64,000 nt of DNA from Phymatolithon calcareum (Eukaryota > Rhodophyta > Florideophyceae > Hapalidiales), in assembly GCA_977006965.1 (NCBI GenBank), contig OZ345371.1:1922001-1986000 (forward strand). Reading direction: 5' to 3'. A program made the position numbers and the translations under genes. The first letter of the stretch is position 1. Each line of letters starts with the position of its first letter. Under the pieces are notes generated by a model, which was not told where the DNA came from, searched no databases, and was given only the letters and a program-made list of their open reading frames with translations. Of this stretch, positions 29,901 through 42,723 are shown one piece after another.

Positions 29901-30979
29901 TTCAGCTATTTGTTTGAATTATTTTGTCTTCCCATGGAAAAACGCGGTCCATTTTGTGCAAGGATCCACTTTTGTATTGCGAGGGGATTGTAAGATGGGG
30001 AGAAATACAAAGGGGTTGTCATACGACATTTCCAGAATTTGGGCACTTGGAGTTCGTATTAAACGGCTGCATTAGCGTGGAAATGTATCATAGATGTGTG
30101 AGTGCTATAGGAAAAATTGATCGTGATTGCGCGACATTGGCAGCTCCCAATGTAGCGGCAGCTCTGGTTTCAGGAACCGTTTTGTAGTAAGAAATAACTA
30201 CAAATGCAGGTGAATGATTGTAAAGGGCGTTCAGTGAACTAAAGGGCACTCGAACTCCCGAAAAGCGGCCCATCACATGCACCCACGTCACAAAACTTTC
30301 CCCGCCGAGCAGCTCTTGCAGTGAAATTGCGTATCGACTCCCAACGCGGCTGGACAACTATTAGCGCACTCCACCCGCTCCGGCGGTGTGCACATCAGGC
30401 TCTTTCATGTCCTGCCATCTTCACATAGGCTAATGCCGGACTACGGACCCGTTACACTATCGCTGATGTCCAGCTTAGCCGATGTTTTTTGATACTGCCC
30501 TCCACTCATAATCTGTCGGGCACATCAGGGGTGCCTCTCATTATTACTTTTATATCACTTCGAAAATTTTCATTTCTCCCCCTCTTACAATCCCCTGGTA
30601 TTGCCCTGCGAGTAATGTTTGTTCACTTCGATACGGCACAACGCCCTATCTTATGATTAATTTCTTACAAAATAGATTTTTGACAACGCCGTTCGAGATG
30701 CTATAACGCATTGTACGATAAAACTGATAACGTGTCTGTGCCAGTTGCCAATTGCAAACATGGAATGAAAGAAAGTGCGTATTGAGAAATTGTACCAAAT
30801 TCTATCAGATATCGACTATAGTACAAGTTATGAGCGAACTGGGATCGTTGAAGTATGGAGGAAATTCGCTACAAGGACCGACAACGATGGTAAAGCTCGC
30901 TAAATCGGAACCTATTGTCAAAACTATTACTCATCCGTTATGATACTCAGAGCTTTCTATAAGACATTAAAATATAGAG

Positions 30980-33010
30980 GACATGGTAGGTGAACTAGTG
31001 TCTGGTTTACTGAACCGCTCAATTGAGGGAAACGGATGCGAAAATGCCTTTCCAGACCTGGCCAATATGATACTCAGTAAAATAGAAACTAGACCAATCG
31101 ACGGGACAAACACAGAGGGATTATCATACAACATTTCAGCATTTCGAGCTCGTATGAAACGAAATTCGAACGGGCGCATCTTTTTCAAAGGTTTATGGTT
31201 CTCCTTCTCAAATATGTATCGATTACATCTAAGAGGGGAATATTCTTGGAAGGCGAAATATTCCTCTGATTCTACGTCTTATCCAATTGTAGCGCATCAG
31301 AAACAGGAAAGACTTTTCTTTTGTCTAAAGTCGACTAGATTGCTCCTAGTGTATAATGCCCACGAAATATCTATCAGAAAGTCCAGAGGAGAGCAGTGGT
31401 GATGAAATCTGAAGGAGAAACTCGACTTGATAGTGACATATATCAGACACAAACGTACTTTCCACAGTTCAAGTCGGTTGAAATGGTCGAAGCACAGTCT
31501 GGAAGCAGATTATTGTTTTCAAAGAGATACTAGGTATACTGCAGGTGCATAATGGAGCTCCAGATGTGATCAGATGCAGAGCTTATTTGAGAAGAATGAG
31601 TGCTATTGAGCTACCACAAGAGCTTTCTTGTATCTATGGATTGGGAACCGAACGGCCTCGCTTATGACAGGATACATGCTATCGATCTAGGATTACTTTC
31701 CGCACTTCCTGATTTGGCGTTCAGCTTACTGAAAACTGCGAGATACAACAAAAGAATGGTCAGGAAATCTGAACTCACCCGCATAGATAATCAGCGCTTT
31801 CAAAATCTTCGACACGTTTTTCTTTTAAATGTGGCGCAGTTTCGGCAAGATGGAAAAGAAGTTCATCCTGGAATGTCGGGGACTGATGGGCAACAATTCG
31901 ACACTTTCCTATGGGTTGCACTAATTTGATTACAGCCATACGTAAGTGCAGACAGCATCATGATTTTACAGGCTGCTATATATCTCAATGAGATTCATCT
32001 ACAACTACGAGGTATGAACTAAAGCCGGGGGTCACGGATGAGAACAAAAAGTCAAATTGAAGATTTGCAAAAGCTATGTTTTGAAGCGGGCATATCTGTC
32101 TAGGGCAGTATCGGTACCAATCACTACATAACTTCATCGCTCGACGCGGCATGTGAGAGACCACATATATTTGTTCGAGTGCTCAAGACTGAGAGAGTCT
32201 GACGAGAACGAAACTATGCACAAGCCGATCAAAAAGAGCTATTACGCCATGAAGAAGAAAATTGAGTTAATTTGAGCACACCTTCTCACCGTACGGGCAA
32301 TCGCGCAAACACACCCGAGCAATTCTCCATCACAGAGGGACGATTCTGACTCTTGCTACATTTCGTCAGTCCTATCGGTTGTAGGTCCCCATAAAAGTGG
32401 AAGGGCATCTAGATACGAGAAGTGTGAATTCTCCTATGGCTACTCGCAAATATATAATACCGAGGCAAAGAAGCTGGAGGTCTTGTTAAAGGGCAGTACG
32501 TGAATCATGCGGAATTCTATCAAATTCAATGCATTGATTCCATGGATAGAGGAATCTGAGGGCGGAGTCGATGTGTGCCAGATCGCATTTTCTGGCAAGA
32601 ATATTAATAGCGCTTGGCCTCTGTTTGATACTATCGAGTACATGCATGGACCAATCGTACGTTGGGGTATTCTTGAAGCTATTGTGGAGTGAAAATTGTG
32701 AACAGGAGAAAGGAAAAGGGTCTGCGTTATATGAAGACTGATTGAAGTTCGTCCTGAACCTGGTAATATCATTGTGGTGGATAAATTTGGGCAAACGAGG
32801 TATCGGACGGCGATTTTTTTCTCGGTTGTGTGCCTAAGGATTCAATTCTCCACCTACTAATAGTCGCTCCGGATATATACGATTTTTATGATCGCTATTC
32901 GATATCTTCGCGAATGAATTCAGCGGAAGATACTATTGAAGGGATACGAGCTGTTCGTTTCGTTAGCGTTCGTGGGTATCAGTTTACATCAAATCCCTCT
33001 ATGTCATGCT
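30980..33010 (+). mobile_element. Decayed Plavaka/CMC-like DNA transposon
   Basis: The core at 31640-31930 reads YDRIHAIDLGLLSALPDLAF, LRHVFLLNVAQFRQ and HPGMSGTDGQQFDTFLWVAL. This resembles the (F/I)HALDLG..., ...LR.F...I..... and (W/M)(S/T)G.(E/D)...... pattern of Plavaka-type transposases. Around 32130-32270 a peptide follows with CERPHIFVRVLKTERV, a stop, then RERNYAQADQKELLRHEEE. This corresponds to the conserved E..H...K..YR.(T/S)N(R/K).....M..(W/L)L.R.E block near their C-terminus. Several stops and frame changes show that it is dead. I saw no convincing terminal repeats. Assignment rests on motif memory and should be confirmed. Confidence 0.55.
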
Positions 33011-33019
33011 GAAAATGTT

Positions 33020-34235
33020 AGGGTATTAAAAACACACTGTTGTCTTTCATTGCGTTATGTTCCGCTCTTTGCTACACATGTGTTGTCGAATGCAACTATG
33101 TCATTCTTTGTGCAGCGCCAGGCGCACAAGATCCTGACTATACTGGAGAGAAAAAGAGCGAATGATTGAAACCAGGAAATCAAAGTCGTGATAGAAACCA
33201 ACCGGTTTCACGGCATGAACATGAGGAGTGAAATGAATGGCCAGGTCAGCGAAGGGACGGAAGTATGCGAAGAGATGAGCGATGTCGCTGGCGATGAGCG
33301 CTGGATTTTACAGATGAGAGCATTCCATCGCAGAAGATGAGAAATTCAAGCGTCTCGCCTCCCCGCAAGAGAATGACCGCTTGAACTACTTGAAAAGGAA
33401 TCAAGTGGTTTTCGCAGGCTTTCTTGAGACGACAAAACAAGCTAGCGATACTTTTCTACATTCCCGAGTCGCCTTAACAGCTTCTAGGTAGTTTTTAAGC
33501 CGTGCTACTCTTCCATGATTGTTCAGCTTATTCTACTGTGCCAGTTTCCAGGAAACTCACACTGAACCGAAATTATCTGGTTCCAATACTCTTTCCGCTA
33601 CATTGTTTGCAGTATCACAAGCTTTAGCCGACATTACACCTTTTACTATTGGGTTACAGAGTCTAGGACTTCATCAACGTGGAGAGGCGACAACCAAACG
33701 AAGGGCAAGTCGGAATCAAGTTCAGAAATATGTCAAAATCCTTCTTCACCCACCTGTGCGACCTGTCTGTTCTACAGCATCACGCCGCAGCTGACCGCAC
33801 TCAAGCCGCCGGTCAAACGTACTGCTCTCAATGGCTCATTTGACGGGCGACGGAGAAAAATACTCTTCTACCGCTCTTCAGGGCTGGCGTAATTGGAGGC
33901 ACTGGCCGTACCATAGTACAATTCATTCTCTGCCTCGTGGAGATTTAGAGACAACGGAGACCTTGAATGGGCCATCAACTCTGGGTAGAGTACAGCAAGA
34001 GAACGATGCAAATTTTCGGGGAGCTCATAGAAGCAACAACACATTGTGCGACTAAACGGTATTCACGTCGTCTTTAACGCGGCAACCTTGGAAGTGTTAT
34101 CCATCATGTGGGGAGGGCACGAAAAGAAATTGATTTGTCTGGCGCCAGAATGCCGTCGTACCGGTTTGCACGGCGACAAAGAACAGATCATAAGTGGGGA
34201 AGTACACTCGCATAGCGTTTTGAGCGCTGAAAGGC
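33020..34235. other. No gene recognised
   Basis: ORFs of 60-91 codons appear, none with a motif. They may be the degraded 3' part of the transposon upstream or another relic. Confidence 0.3.
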
Positions 34236-34238
34236 AAG

Positions 34239-34844
34239 TCATGTCGTAGTGATTGAGCGACAGCGGTAATACTTTTTAAGATTGTTCTTTTTTTGCAGAC
34301 TGTGAGTCCATGTTGTTTTCAAGTTCATCGCTCTATACATAGAAGTACGTCGAATGTAGTAGCAGTGTGTGTGGTGGAATATAAGTCTCGTAGAGGTCAT
34401 GGATACGTAATAATTGGACTCTTTGTCCAATAGAGAGTATCTAAATGCTAGAAGCTTCTCAAAACCTAGGTAAATGTCACATTTTGCAACAAGTTTATAT
34501 GAAAGGCAATAAAATCGTAAAAGTTTCAACAATACTACGGCATGTGAACGATGTACAGTAGCTATCACAGGTCCAGACGCATTGTCCGTAGATTGCTGGA
34601 GTGATCGAAAGTAATGCATCCAGTCCATCGAAGGTCTCCCGGTGAAAGATATAAGACCAACAAAAATATTATCTTGCGACAGCCACACCTCTGGACCCGC
34701 GACTCCCGGTTGATCCATTCTAGAAAGAAGTGCATCTATTCGTAGTACTTGTCTTGCCCATGGAAAGCGGTGAGGTATGTTCATTGTGCCTGACTTCTTC
34801 ACATCTTCTGCAATAATTGCGTGAAGGGTCGAGTTCAAATTCAT
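34239..34844 (-). CDS. Hypothetical ORF of 201 codons
   Basis: This is the longest uninterrupted frame between 33 and 38 kb. The predicted protein begins MNLNSTLHAIIAEDVKK and has no motif that I recognise. Codon use is not distinctive and the tail is Lys/Arg/Tyr-rich. Shorter minus-strand frames follow one another upstream (35138-35353, 35712-35966, 36027-36257), so this might be the last exon of a spliced gene; equally, it may be chance. It could also belong to a transposon. Confidence 0.25.
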   Translation of the reverse strand: MNLNSTLHAIIAEDVKKSGTMNIPHRFPWARQVLRIDALLSRMDQPGVAGPEVWLSQDNIFVGLISFTGRPSMDWMHYFRSLQQSTDNASGPVIATVHRSHAVVLLKLLRFYCLSYKLVAKCDIYLGFEKLLAFRYSLLDKESNYYVSMTSTRLIFHHTHCYYIRRTSMYRAMNLKTTWTHSLQKKNNLKKYYRCRSITTT

Positions 34845-36026
34845 GCAAACAAAAGCAAAATTTCGGTAGGTAATATTTCGAAAAATCGCTCAAGTGCCGA
34901 ACGTTCGGTAACTTTGACCAGCCAATTCTTGTCGTTCGATTGATCGAGCTTATTTATTACACGGAATGTTTGAATACCTTGGTTATTGCTACCATAATTC
35001 GTGTCCATTTGCGCATAAAGTTATAGAACTGGCGAGAATTCGGCAAGCGAAGTTTAAAGAATGCGAACATTCGAACATTCGAGGCAACTAACTTCGTGTA
35101 AGCTCTCTATGAAGACATTTTGAGAAACAAATAGAACTTACATCAGTAGTGCAATACGCCAATGCACAGCACTTACACTTGGAAGTGCACCAAAACGTTT
35201 TTGAGCCAAACAACGAATTTTACGCTGACTGTTACCTCTAAATCTTTGATTGGTCAGGCCCACCGCATTGCGGATCACATGATGTGATCTGTAGTGAGGT
35301 GGGTGATGATCACCCATTATCTTTGACAAAGTGTTGAGTATGATAGGCATCACCTTTCAGAAACGTGCCGTATCAAATGCATTAGATCGCTATCAACGAA
35401 ATGTTTTCACAACTTTTATGAAATGTGCATCGTGATATTTTCTGATTAATTCGCCTATGGCCAACATTGTAGGTGCAGATTTCAAAAAAATCGGACATTC
35501 GAATTTTCCCGTAACCCCCAGACAGTACCGGGCAAACATCTTGTGCAATTCTTTTTTTTGTCCTCTTCCTGTTCGTACAGGGCGGTAATCTGGGCACCTT
35601 GGGAAGAATTATTCTTTCCGTATTGGATACTGAATGTCAGAAAGTGTAAATTTCTTTGCAGAATAAAAGCAAAGAAGATCAGACTGACTTTATATTTTGT
35701 CGAACCATGGCTTAGTGTGCTCTTGACTGCCCTTTTATAACCGTGGAAAGATCTGTCCATAACTTAAAGTCTTGATTTTTCGAGGGAAAGAGCATTAGAA
35801 GAAGAGCCAGTTGATCTGTGATCAACTTTGTCTCAGGCGCAAGACCAAACTTGAGTGCTTGACTCACCGATGGACAGAGTGCGTTTGAAGTTGCTTTAAA
35901 AAGAGCTATTTCGTTCGCTTGAGGATTTAATACCAAGCATGTCTCCATCCGAATGTACTTCTGCAATCAGTGAGAGCTCATCAGAAAAAAGAGGAATAAA
36001 CTCAAGATGAACATAGTGCAGTTCGC

Positions 36027-36769
36027 TTACTTGTGCCAAAAGGGAAATTTTTCCAGTTGAAAGCTTGAACACTCCTGGTCTCTTTCATTCCGATATTTAT
36101 TCATAAACTGTACCTCTTTCAAGATCGATTCAAGTCTTTTCATGTGCTTCTTGTGCTGTTTAGTGCTCTGCTTAAAGAGTAACTCGAACTGTCGCGCCAA
36201 AATTTGCGCCGTCATGTCATTGCAAGTAAAACCTGGGGCATATGCTTTTTCAATCACTGATGCGGAAAGAAAAGCATCTTGAGCAGAATAAAATGGCCTT
36301 TTAGAAAGCGCAATAGGTACAGTAACGGCTTGTGGAGGTAGAGCTCGATTCGATGTCGGACGAGATTTTATCGTTCTCTCTATTCCTTCTTTGTGCGTCG
36401 GTTTGGTTATTCTCGCAGTCCCTGGCTTCTTCGGCGGTTTTTGCCTTCGCTGACATTCATTTTAGCGTATGCGGATGTGAATGGGAACGGAATCGGCACC
36501 GTCTGCTTATAGTGGTGCATTTGGTGATGCCCTGTGAGGCTCTGATGCGGATGAGCTATTATCTGCTGTTGGTCCGGTGTGTTATTCTGTGCAAAAGAAA
36601 GATAAGGAAATGTCATATGTGCCTGCACGGGAATATGCTGATACATCGGCGATCCAGGCTGCATCCATCCGGATGATCGATCGCTAGAGGGATATGTGGC
36701 GTGTGCACTGAAAGATGATTGCGAAGCATAACATGGTGGTGACGCGTGAATCGGTCTTTGCGATTGCAA
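36027..36769 (-). pseudogene. Possible gene in two frames: Pro/Gln/His-rich segment then coiled-coil-like segment
   Basis: The first frame (36769-36407) encodes a Gln/His/Pro/Ser-rich region (for example HQSLTGHHQMHHYKQT). It overlaps a second frame, open from about 36458 to 36027, that is rich in Lys and Glu with heptad-like spacing (ARQFELLFKQSTKQHKKHMK). Low-complexity followed by coiled coil is common in regulatory proteins. The switch could be an assembly or sequence frameshift, a short intron, or real decay. A GTAAGC donor (36030-36025) and TTGCAG acceptor (35966-35961) would define a 70-bp intron. Joining them shifts the frame, however, so I do not endorse it. Function unknown. Confidence 0.35.
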
Positions 36770-36799
36770 ATTCAGAGCATGTTAATTTTGGATGGATCT

Positions 36800-38650
36800 C
36801 TACGTCGCCCCAGGACCAGCGTACTGTGAGTAATTTATCAACAAGTTGTTTCTCGAGCGGGCCCCAATTGCGTCGTGGGCGTCTTCTCGGGATCGTTTCG
36901 ACATTTTAGTATGGTTTTTGTGCCCGAATCAAGGAAGTTTGGCGAGTTGTTCTGTGCATCTGTGGCCGCTCGCAAGTCTGAGTTCCTTCTATATGGGAAG
37001 GCTAGCCTTTACATCACATCTTTGACAAGATTCGGTTGTTTACGTAATGATCCCCGCTGTAGAAAACATCTCCGTGGAGAGGTCGAGATCGCATTGTCTG
37101 CAAGGTACTTTAGGCCAGCGTCTATGTGCATTTAAGATCTTTGATAGATCTGAAATTCCATCTGCGCTGCCCTTCAACTCAGCGTAGGCACTGCTTCCAC
37201 AGAGTTGAATGACAGCGCAGAGTACGGAGCGCATAGTAGAGAGGCAAAAAACTTGTATAGTTTTAATTTTAAATTTTAAATTGCAGAATAAACACAGTCC
37301 TCGGCGATAGCCGTGAGCCCAAGAGTTTTCCGGAAACCAAGCCAAGCAGAGTCGACGCGCTCCTCTGGGAAAGGACGATGCAACTCCGACCGACGACGCA
37401 GGCATTCACACTGAAAGCGAGGTGATTAATTTCGCGCACTACGCCGCAACAGGTCACGGCGGCTAAAATTCAACGCTGTAGATTCTGGTTTCCCGGTACG
37501 TCGTCGTTCGGCTCTATTGTGATATTAATCTCCACAGCCGCACTGCATGATGACCTTACCTGCCCAGTCGATGCGTGGACTGCAACTGACGCTCGCCGGT
37601 ACCGCTGTGGCGCATGATACTTTTGCAGTCGGCATATGAAGGTGAAGACTGACCTGATTCCAGTCCGACCGAAATGCACAGGATCCGGCACAGCCCACCA
37701 AAACGGGCAAATAGAAAACGCGCGAATGTGATATCGAGCCAAATACCTTCGATCGTGACAGTGCCCTGACTTTGACGAGGGACGGAGCGCATACAGGGCC
37801 GAGCGCATATTGTTTACACATCTCCTTCCCATTTTTTCCTGCGCATGAGCTTTTTCGTATGCGGTGGGAACACGAAGTGCAAAGCTGTCTGCGTTACTGC
37901 CGTACATTTGCCGCCCAACGCGCCATTCAGCTCAATGTGAAGGTGCACCATCAACTAGCACTTGCGCATCCACCTTTTTCTACTCGTTCTTACTCTGACT
38001 CTTTGGCCATCCTTTCCTGATAATGTTGAGTATGAGGCTAAGCATTTCTTGTCCATTTGGACGTATGTCATGTATGTCATGAAGAATCTAAAAACAACCC
38101 GACGGCAGCTGTAGATGTATGCAGCTGTTCTCTGGTTTAAGAATTGTTTGGGCACTACGGTGAGAACCCCGCGGCGATTGCAACTAATGTTTTATTGAAT
38201 AGAACCGAGCAAAATCAGGAATAACCCATTCAAGATCTTTGAGTCCATTGAACAAGATGAATATCTCTCAATGACAAGTGACGTCTTTACGGATTCATGG
38301 GCAGTATGTTTCATCGCGTCGAAGGGGTCCGTTTCTGTTCACTTCCCTTTATGTAGATTTCTGCGAACGGTATGCACACTTATGCACCTGTTTTCTCCCG
38401 TCTGTTGTGCAGACTACCTGCTAACTTATGTTTTTCAGCTCAAATATTAGCTGCCGACTACGCCCGCCTCGTTTCAAAAGACTGCTATGAATGAGGCGAA
38501 GACGGATGCTACTGATGGAGAAAAAGGGAACCTGGAGCGACGCATCAGCGCGGAGAGTACAGTCACGGCAATTGTTTCATGGGTATGATCTGAATTCTGT
38601 GAAAATAAATGAATACATTTTAAAAGTTTCTGAAACCCAATTATTTTGAG
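36800..38650. other. Mixed-composition stretch, no gene assigned
   Basis: Overlapping minus-strand ORFs of up to 145 codons occur at 37040-37907. The 98-codon frame at 37525-37821 is notably Cys-rich (eight Cys, ending VIMQCGCGD), but alternatives in the other two frames are just as long and I recognise no family. Direct repeats such as GTATGTCATGTATGTCATG (about 38063) are trivial. Confidence 0.3.
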
Positions 38651-38665
38651 CATGTGTGACATGAG

Positions 38666-39746
38666 TCACTGTCTCCGTGAAGTAGACAATCCGCTCGGTT
38701 TAAATGGCTCCACGCGTCGCCCCGCATTTGGCACGGGGCACGCTATCGGCTCCTGCCAGATGCACATACCTTTATAGTAACGACGTACCCCGACGGCACC
38801 AGCGCCGAGCCAACGATGGCACGTGTGTCCCGTTTCATCGGAACCCCCACAAGTTCCCAGATGATCTCCGTCATCCCAGGCGGTGAGGTCGATTATCATG
38901 GACACAGCCGCTTTGTCTCTTTGTTTTCGCTTCGCACTTTAAAGACGTGGATGTTCAGCCTACTGCATGTCTGTGAGACGTGATAGGTGTTTCCGCATGA
39001 GAAGCAGTAAAGGGCCCTCATTTCGGACGGCAAGTAGGACTTCTTGCGCTTGCAGCCCGACTTAACCACGCGGTCAGCAGGCACCAAATCTCCCTGTATC
39101 AGCTGGTCACCAGTGACTGCAACACGCATGATACTGCCCTCGTGTTGGTTGGTCCACGTTCTGAACAGACATTTGTCCTCGAACCGGTGCTTGTTCCGTG
39201 AGTCGAACGTGACTCGTTGCTGCACCAAGCTATAAGACTCCTCCAATTGTTGGTCCAGAATTCCAAACTCCTCCAACACGCACTCCGCCCTCTGCGCAGC
39301 CCTCTCAGCTAAACTAATCTCCTCCTCAATCTCTGTCCTCCCTGCACTCGACAAAAGAGTCTACGAAGGCCGCATCATGGTCACGCAGACGCTTGAACGA
39401 CGTGTGATGTAATCCCGTCTCGTCGTCCGTGGCCGCGATATGCAGAACATAGTCCATGCACATTTCCTGTCCCTTTTTTGCGCGGCGTGCGGATGCAATA
39501 GTCACGTCGATTTCCCGCTCTATGGGCCTTAAAGTTAGCGGCCCAGTGAGTAGAAGCCATTGGAGGGAGGGCGGAAGCACAGTATTTGGATTGTCGCCAG
39601 GAGAGTGCTGGTATACCACTCCATAATGAAATCATCCTTGCATCCCAAGAAACCAAGATGCTGAACCCCACCCGTCTTGACACTATAACCAGTATGGGCG
39701 CGGGATTTTCCTCTCCCATTCTAATAGTGGTGAACGTATCGTGCAT
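38666..39746 (-). pseudogene. Zinc-knuckle (CCHC) retroelement-like protein, frame-broken
   Basis: On the minus strand the frame 39354-38896 contains DLVPADRVVKSG, LPSEMRALYCFSCGNTYHVSQTC and then a basic segment. The cysteines and histidine fit C-X2-C-X4-H-X4-C, a retroviral-type zinc knuckle. Another frame continues with MIIDLTAWDDGDHLG (38905-38666). Both pieces are collinear with the fragment at 50018-50262. Upstream frames (39746-39326) may hold the N-terminus. Zinc knuckles of this kind occur in gag proteins and LINE ORF1 proteins. I favour ORF1 of one of the local LINE families but see no physical link. Confidence 0.5.
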
Positions 39747-39749
39747 AAA

Positions 39750-40600
39750 AGCAATAAAGGTTCATTTTGAACCGCGCCTGGTCATACATGAGTCGCATAA
39801 ATTCCGACCCCGGTGCGCTTCAGCAGATATACCCTACTGTATCGCCTCTAGCGTATATCCATGTGGAAAACGCGAAGAAAGTATCTATCAATATGCACTT
39901 AGAGAATTTCCTGGCCATGGGCGTAGCTGGTGTTTCCAATTTCCAATGGAGGTTTTTGTCTTTTCTTCGATACAAACTCAGCGCCATTCTTTTTTTTTGC
40001 ACGCCACATGATTGAGCTGAGGCTTCGGCTCATTGCAGCGCATTACGCATTTAATTTCCGGAAGTAAGTACGAATGAAGCAATACGTCCCGCTCGTCTAT
40101 AGATTTCATTTTGTTACTCAGCATAAAAAATATTTGTGCGTGCTCGATTACTTGCTCTGCACCAAAAAGTGACGCAGGTCTCGACACTTTCCCTGGCTCT
40201 TCGATTTTCTTCGCGTGCGCCTTTAGCAACTCTGAGATATACATATTCTTCTCCGGGGTGCTGCCGTGCGCTGTTCTCGTTCCGTCTGCTTTTTCAAAAG
40301 TTGTCCACAACCCTCTCCCCTAGCTCAAAATTGAAGCAGTGAACACTAGCAGTACCAATAGCCAGAAAATATTTATAAATTTCTATAGCAATCGTTCAAA
40401 TCAATGATGAGCAGAGTGGACGATTGCATGTGGGCTAAAAGGAGCATTTAGAGACCTTTTCACGTTGTGAACATAGACAGTCGCGATGAATCACGGTCTC
40501 ACTAGATATTGTGGGCAGACGCACTAGTTGGTGTACAGTGTGAGATATTAGAACGGGGCAAAAAGTACCTTCCGCCCCGTCTCGATTCCTTTAACCCGCT
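39750..40600. other. No gene recognised
   Basis: Short ORFs (60-141 codons) on both strands lack motifs. A minus-strand frame at 39978-40310 is Lys/Glu-rich but anonymous. Confidence 0.3.
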
Positions 40601-40639
40601 CGAGGTCAGTAATTAACGTTCCGGGGTCCCCAACTGTGC

Positions 40640-42450
40640 CGCTGTTTTACAGATTCATGTGAACAGTTAGAGAAGTTCTATGGAAAGTCAGCAGGAGGTT
40701 TTACGACATGCCAATGTACTTTCAGACGGCCCTGCTGTTTCCCACAAAGTAGAATGAGCCCTACGATGAACCTGGAAATTATCGCCCAATGTCCCTGCTT
40801 AGTCAAGCAAGGAAGTCATTAAAACTGTAATCTACAGTATTTTCCACGATGTATACTTAAACCACTGGTTCAAACTTGGGTTTCAAAACGGGAATAGTAC
40901 AGAACTCGCCATCCAAAGAGCCATGGAGCTATTGAAAGGTCAACAACGATGTGTGACGGTACTGGGCCTCAAGGCGGCAAATGTCACGGTTTCAAGAAAA
41001 TATTTCGTGACCAGCATAAATACTGCCACCACAGCTATTAGCTATGGTGGCATTATTCTTGATGCCGCCCTGGGTGTCAGCCATCGAAGAAGCGGACAAG
41101 AACCGGTTTCTAGCGTACAAAGGAGTACCACAGGGGTCCCTTTGCAGTCCAAGTCTGTAAAACATCTTCATGTTTCGCGGAACGTATGGTAGACGTGCCC
41201 TGAGCTTGGGCGGACGTCCCTTCAATCCTCTTCGAAGAGAATGTAATTCTTCTAGCGACATCACCTTCTGCTCTCCAGGGGTTACTTCAACGAGCCACTC
41301 ATTGGATCCAAGAGAGCGGAATGATATGGAACGCGGATCAAAGAAAAAGCGAGATACTTGAATCATAGTAGACGTCGGTGCGATATTCAAGTTGGCTAAA
41401 AAAGCCTTCGCACATGTCCCAGAAGTCACATACCTCGGAGTATCCCTAGGACCTGATGGAGTTACAGACACACAGATGCTGCATCTTAAAAAGGAAAACA
41501 CCACTCTGCACGAGCTGCGTGCTCTTTCAGCATTTAGAAAGGAAATTTGCACACATAAATGCCTCCCGGTATACAAGGCATTAATTCAGCCACATTGGGA
41601 GTAAGCTGTGCACCAAACACCTTGGGCAGAAGGCCGTCAAAGAAGTTGAACAAATTTATTCAGACCATTTTTCGGGCCACTGGTATGAAGAAAAGCGGAT
41701 AGACTCCGTCGCCATTGTCAAATCCAAGCTGCATTCCATCCTCTAGAAATATGAGCTTTCTAGACGTTGAGAAGTACCAAGACGAAAGAAAGAATTTTCC
41801 AAAGGAACTGCCAGAGCGAAAACCCGAAGAAGAGCTTCTTTCCGCAAGTAACAGCATCGCAGCAATGAAGACCAGAGAATCGTTTGATGGAGCGATGAAG
41901 CAAATAATAGCGAACAAAGCTGGAGAAGTACTTCGATCAACTTTCCTGACAACGGAAGGAGAGAGTCTTGAATCGTAGAGAAAGAAAAGAATTCCGTATG
42001 GCAAGACAAGAGAACTTCCAGCAATACTTAAATTTCCACAACTGAAATACAGGCAACTGGCGATTCAGTACGGAATTGGAAGACTTCCGCAAGTGTGTAC
42101 AGCTTTGTTAGAATCAGAAACAAAGACAGGACTTTGAGACTCTGAAGCGTCACTTGTCAGTCCATGAACTAAAAGAAGAAGACTTAGCAGCACCCGAGAA
42201 AGCACTAGATGACTTTTTTCTCTTCAGTAAAAACATTATCGAGAGTCTGCTGAATGAAGCAGGTTCGGACTGAAAGAAGACGACGCCTCGGAAACTTTTG
42301 GCAAGATTTATCAATAACATTCGAGGAAATTTTAGGCACTCAGATAGAATACAAGACATAAGATAAGAGCAGCCCAATTCTGGGTAGAACCTGAGGAAGT
42401 CCCATATATCATAAGACTGTGGGCTTTTTTAAAAATCCCACAGTCATACG
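40640..42450 (+). mobile_element. Degenerate LINE with RT remnants and family B 3' end
   Basis: RT blocks appear in order but in different frames: EPGNYRPMSLLSQA (about 40760), GVPQGSLCSP (about 41127), then VTYLGVSLGPDGVTDTQML and VYKALIQPHWE (41400-41600), the post-RT region also seen at 58440-58620. The last 300 bp repeat the family B terminus (AGATAGAATACAAGACATAAG, ACCTGAGGAAG, GACTGTGGGCTTTTTTAAAAA). The copy thus links the family B 3' end to a LINE body related to family A. Numerous stops make it a fossil. Confidence 0.8.
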
Positions 42451-42526
42451 AATATATATAAAAAATAAACATTTAAAAAAGTCTCAGAAGTGATGAAAAA
42501 TGTGAGCATTTAAGTATTAAATCGTG

Positions 42527-42723
42527 AAAATTCGTAGTCCAACTATGTATTGTAAACATTCACACTCGCACTGAGAAATGTCAATATTAACAGTCCAACG
42601 AGGAATTATGAACATTCACAGTCGAACTAGATATTTTGAACATCAACACCAGCACTGAAAAACTTGAACATTCATGATATTAGCAAATAGTTTGAACATT
42701 TACAGTCTCATTGGGAAATGTTG
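42527..42723 (+). repeat. 28-bp minisatellite, seven units
   Basis: Units start at 42527, 42555, 42583, 42611, 42639, 42667 and 42695, each about AACATTCACAGTC(C/G)AACT.. in consensus. The period is exactly 28 for six units and 29 for the last. Units have diverged by roughly a third of positions, so the array is old. It directly follows the LINE 3' end. Confidence 0.85.

Noticed and set aside
35961-36025. 70-bp GTAAGC...TTGCAG intron on the minus strand
   Set aside because: Splice sites look good, but joining the flanks leads to an early stop, so the intron model does not improve the gene.
37525-37821. Cys-rich small secreted protein
   Set aside because: It has eight cysteines but no signal peptide and equally long frames on the same strand. 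There is no family support.
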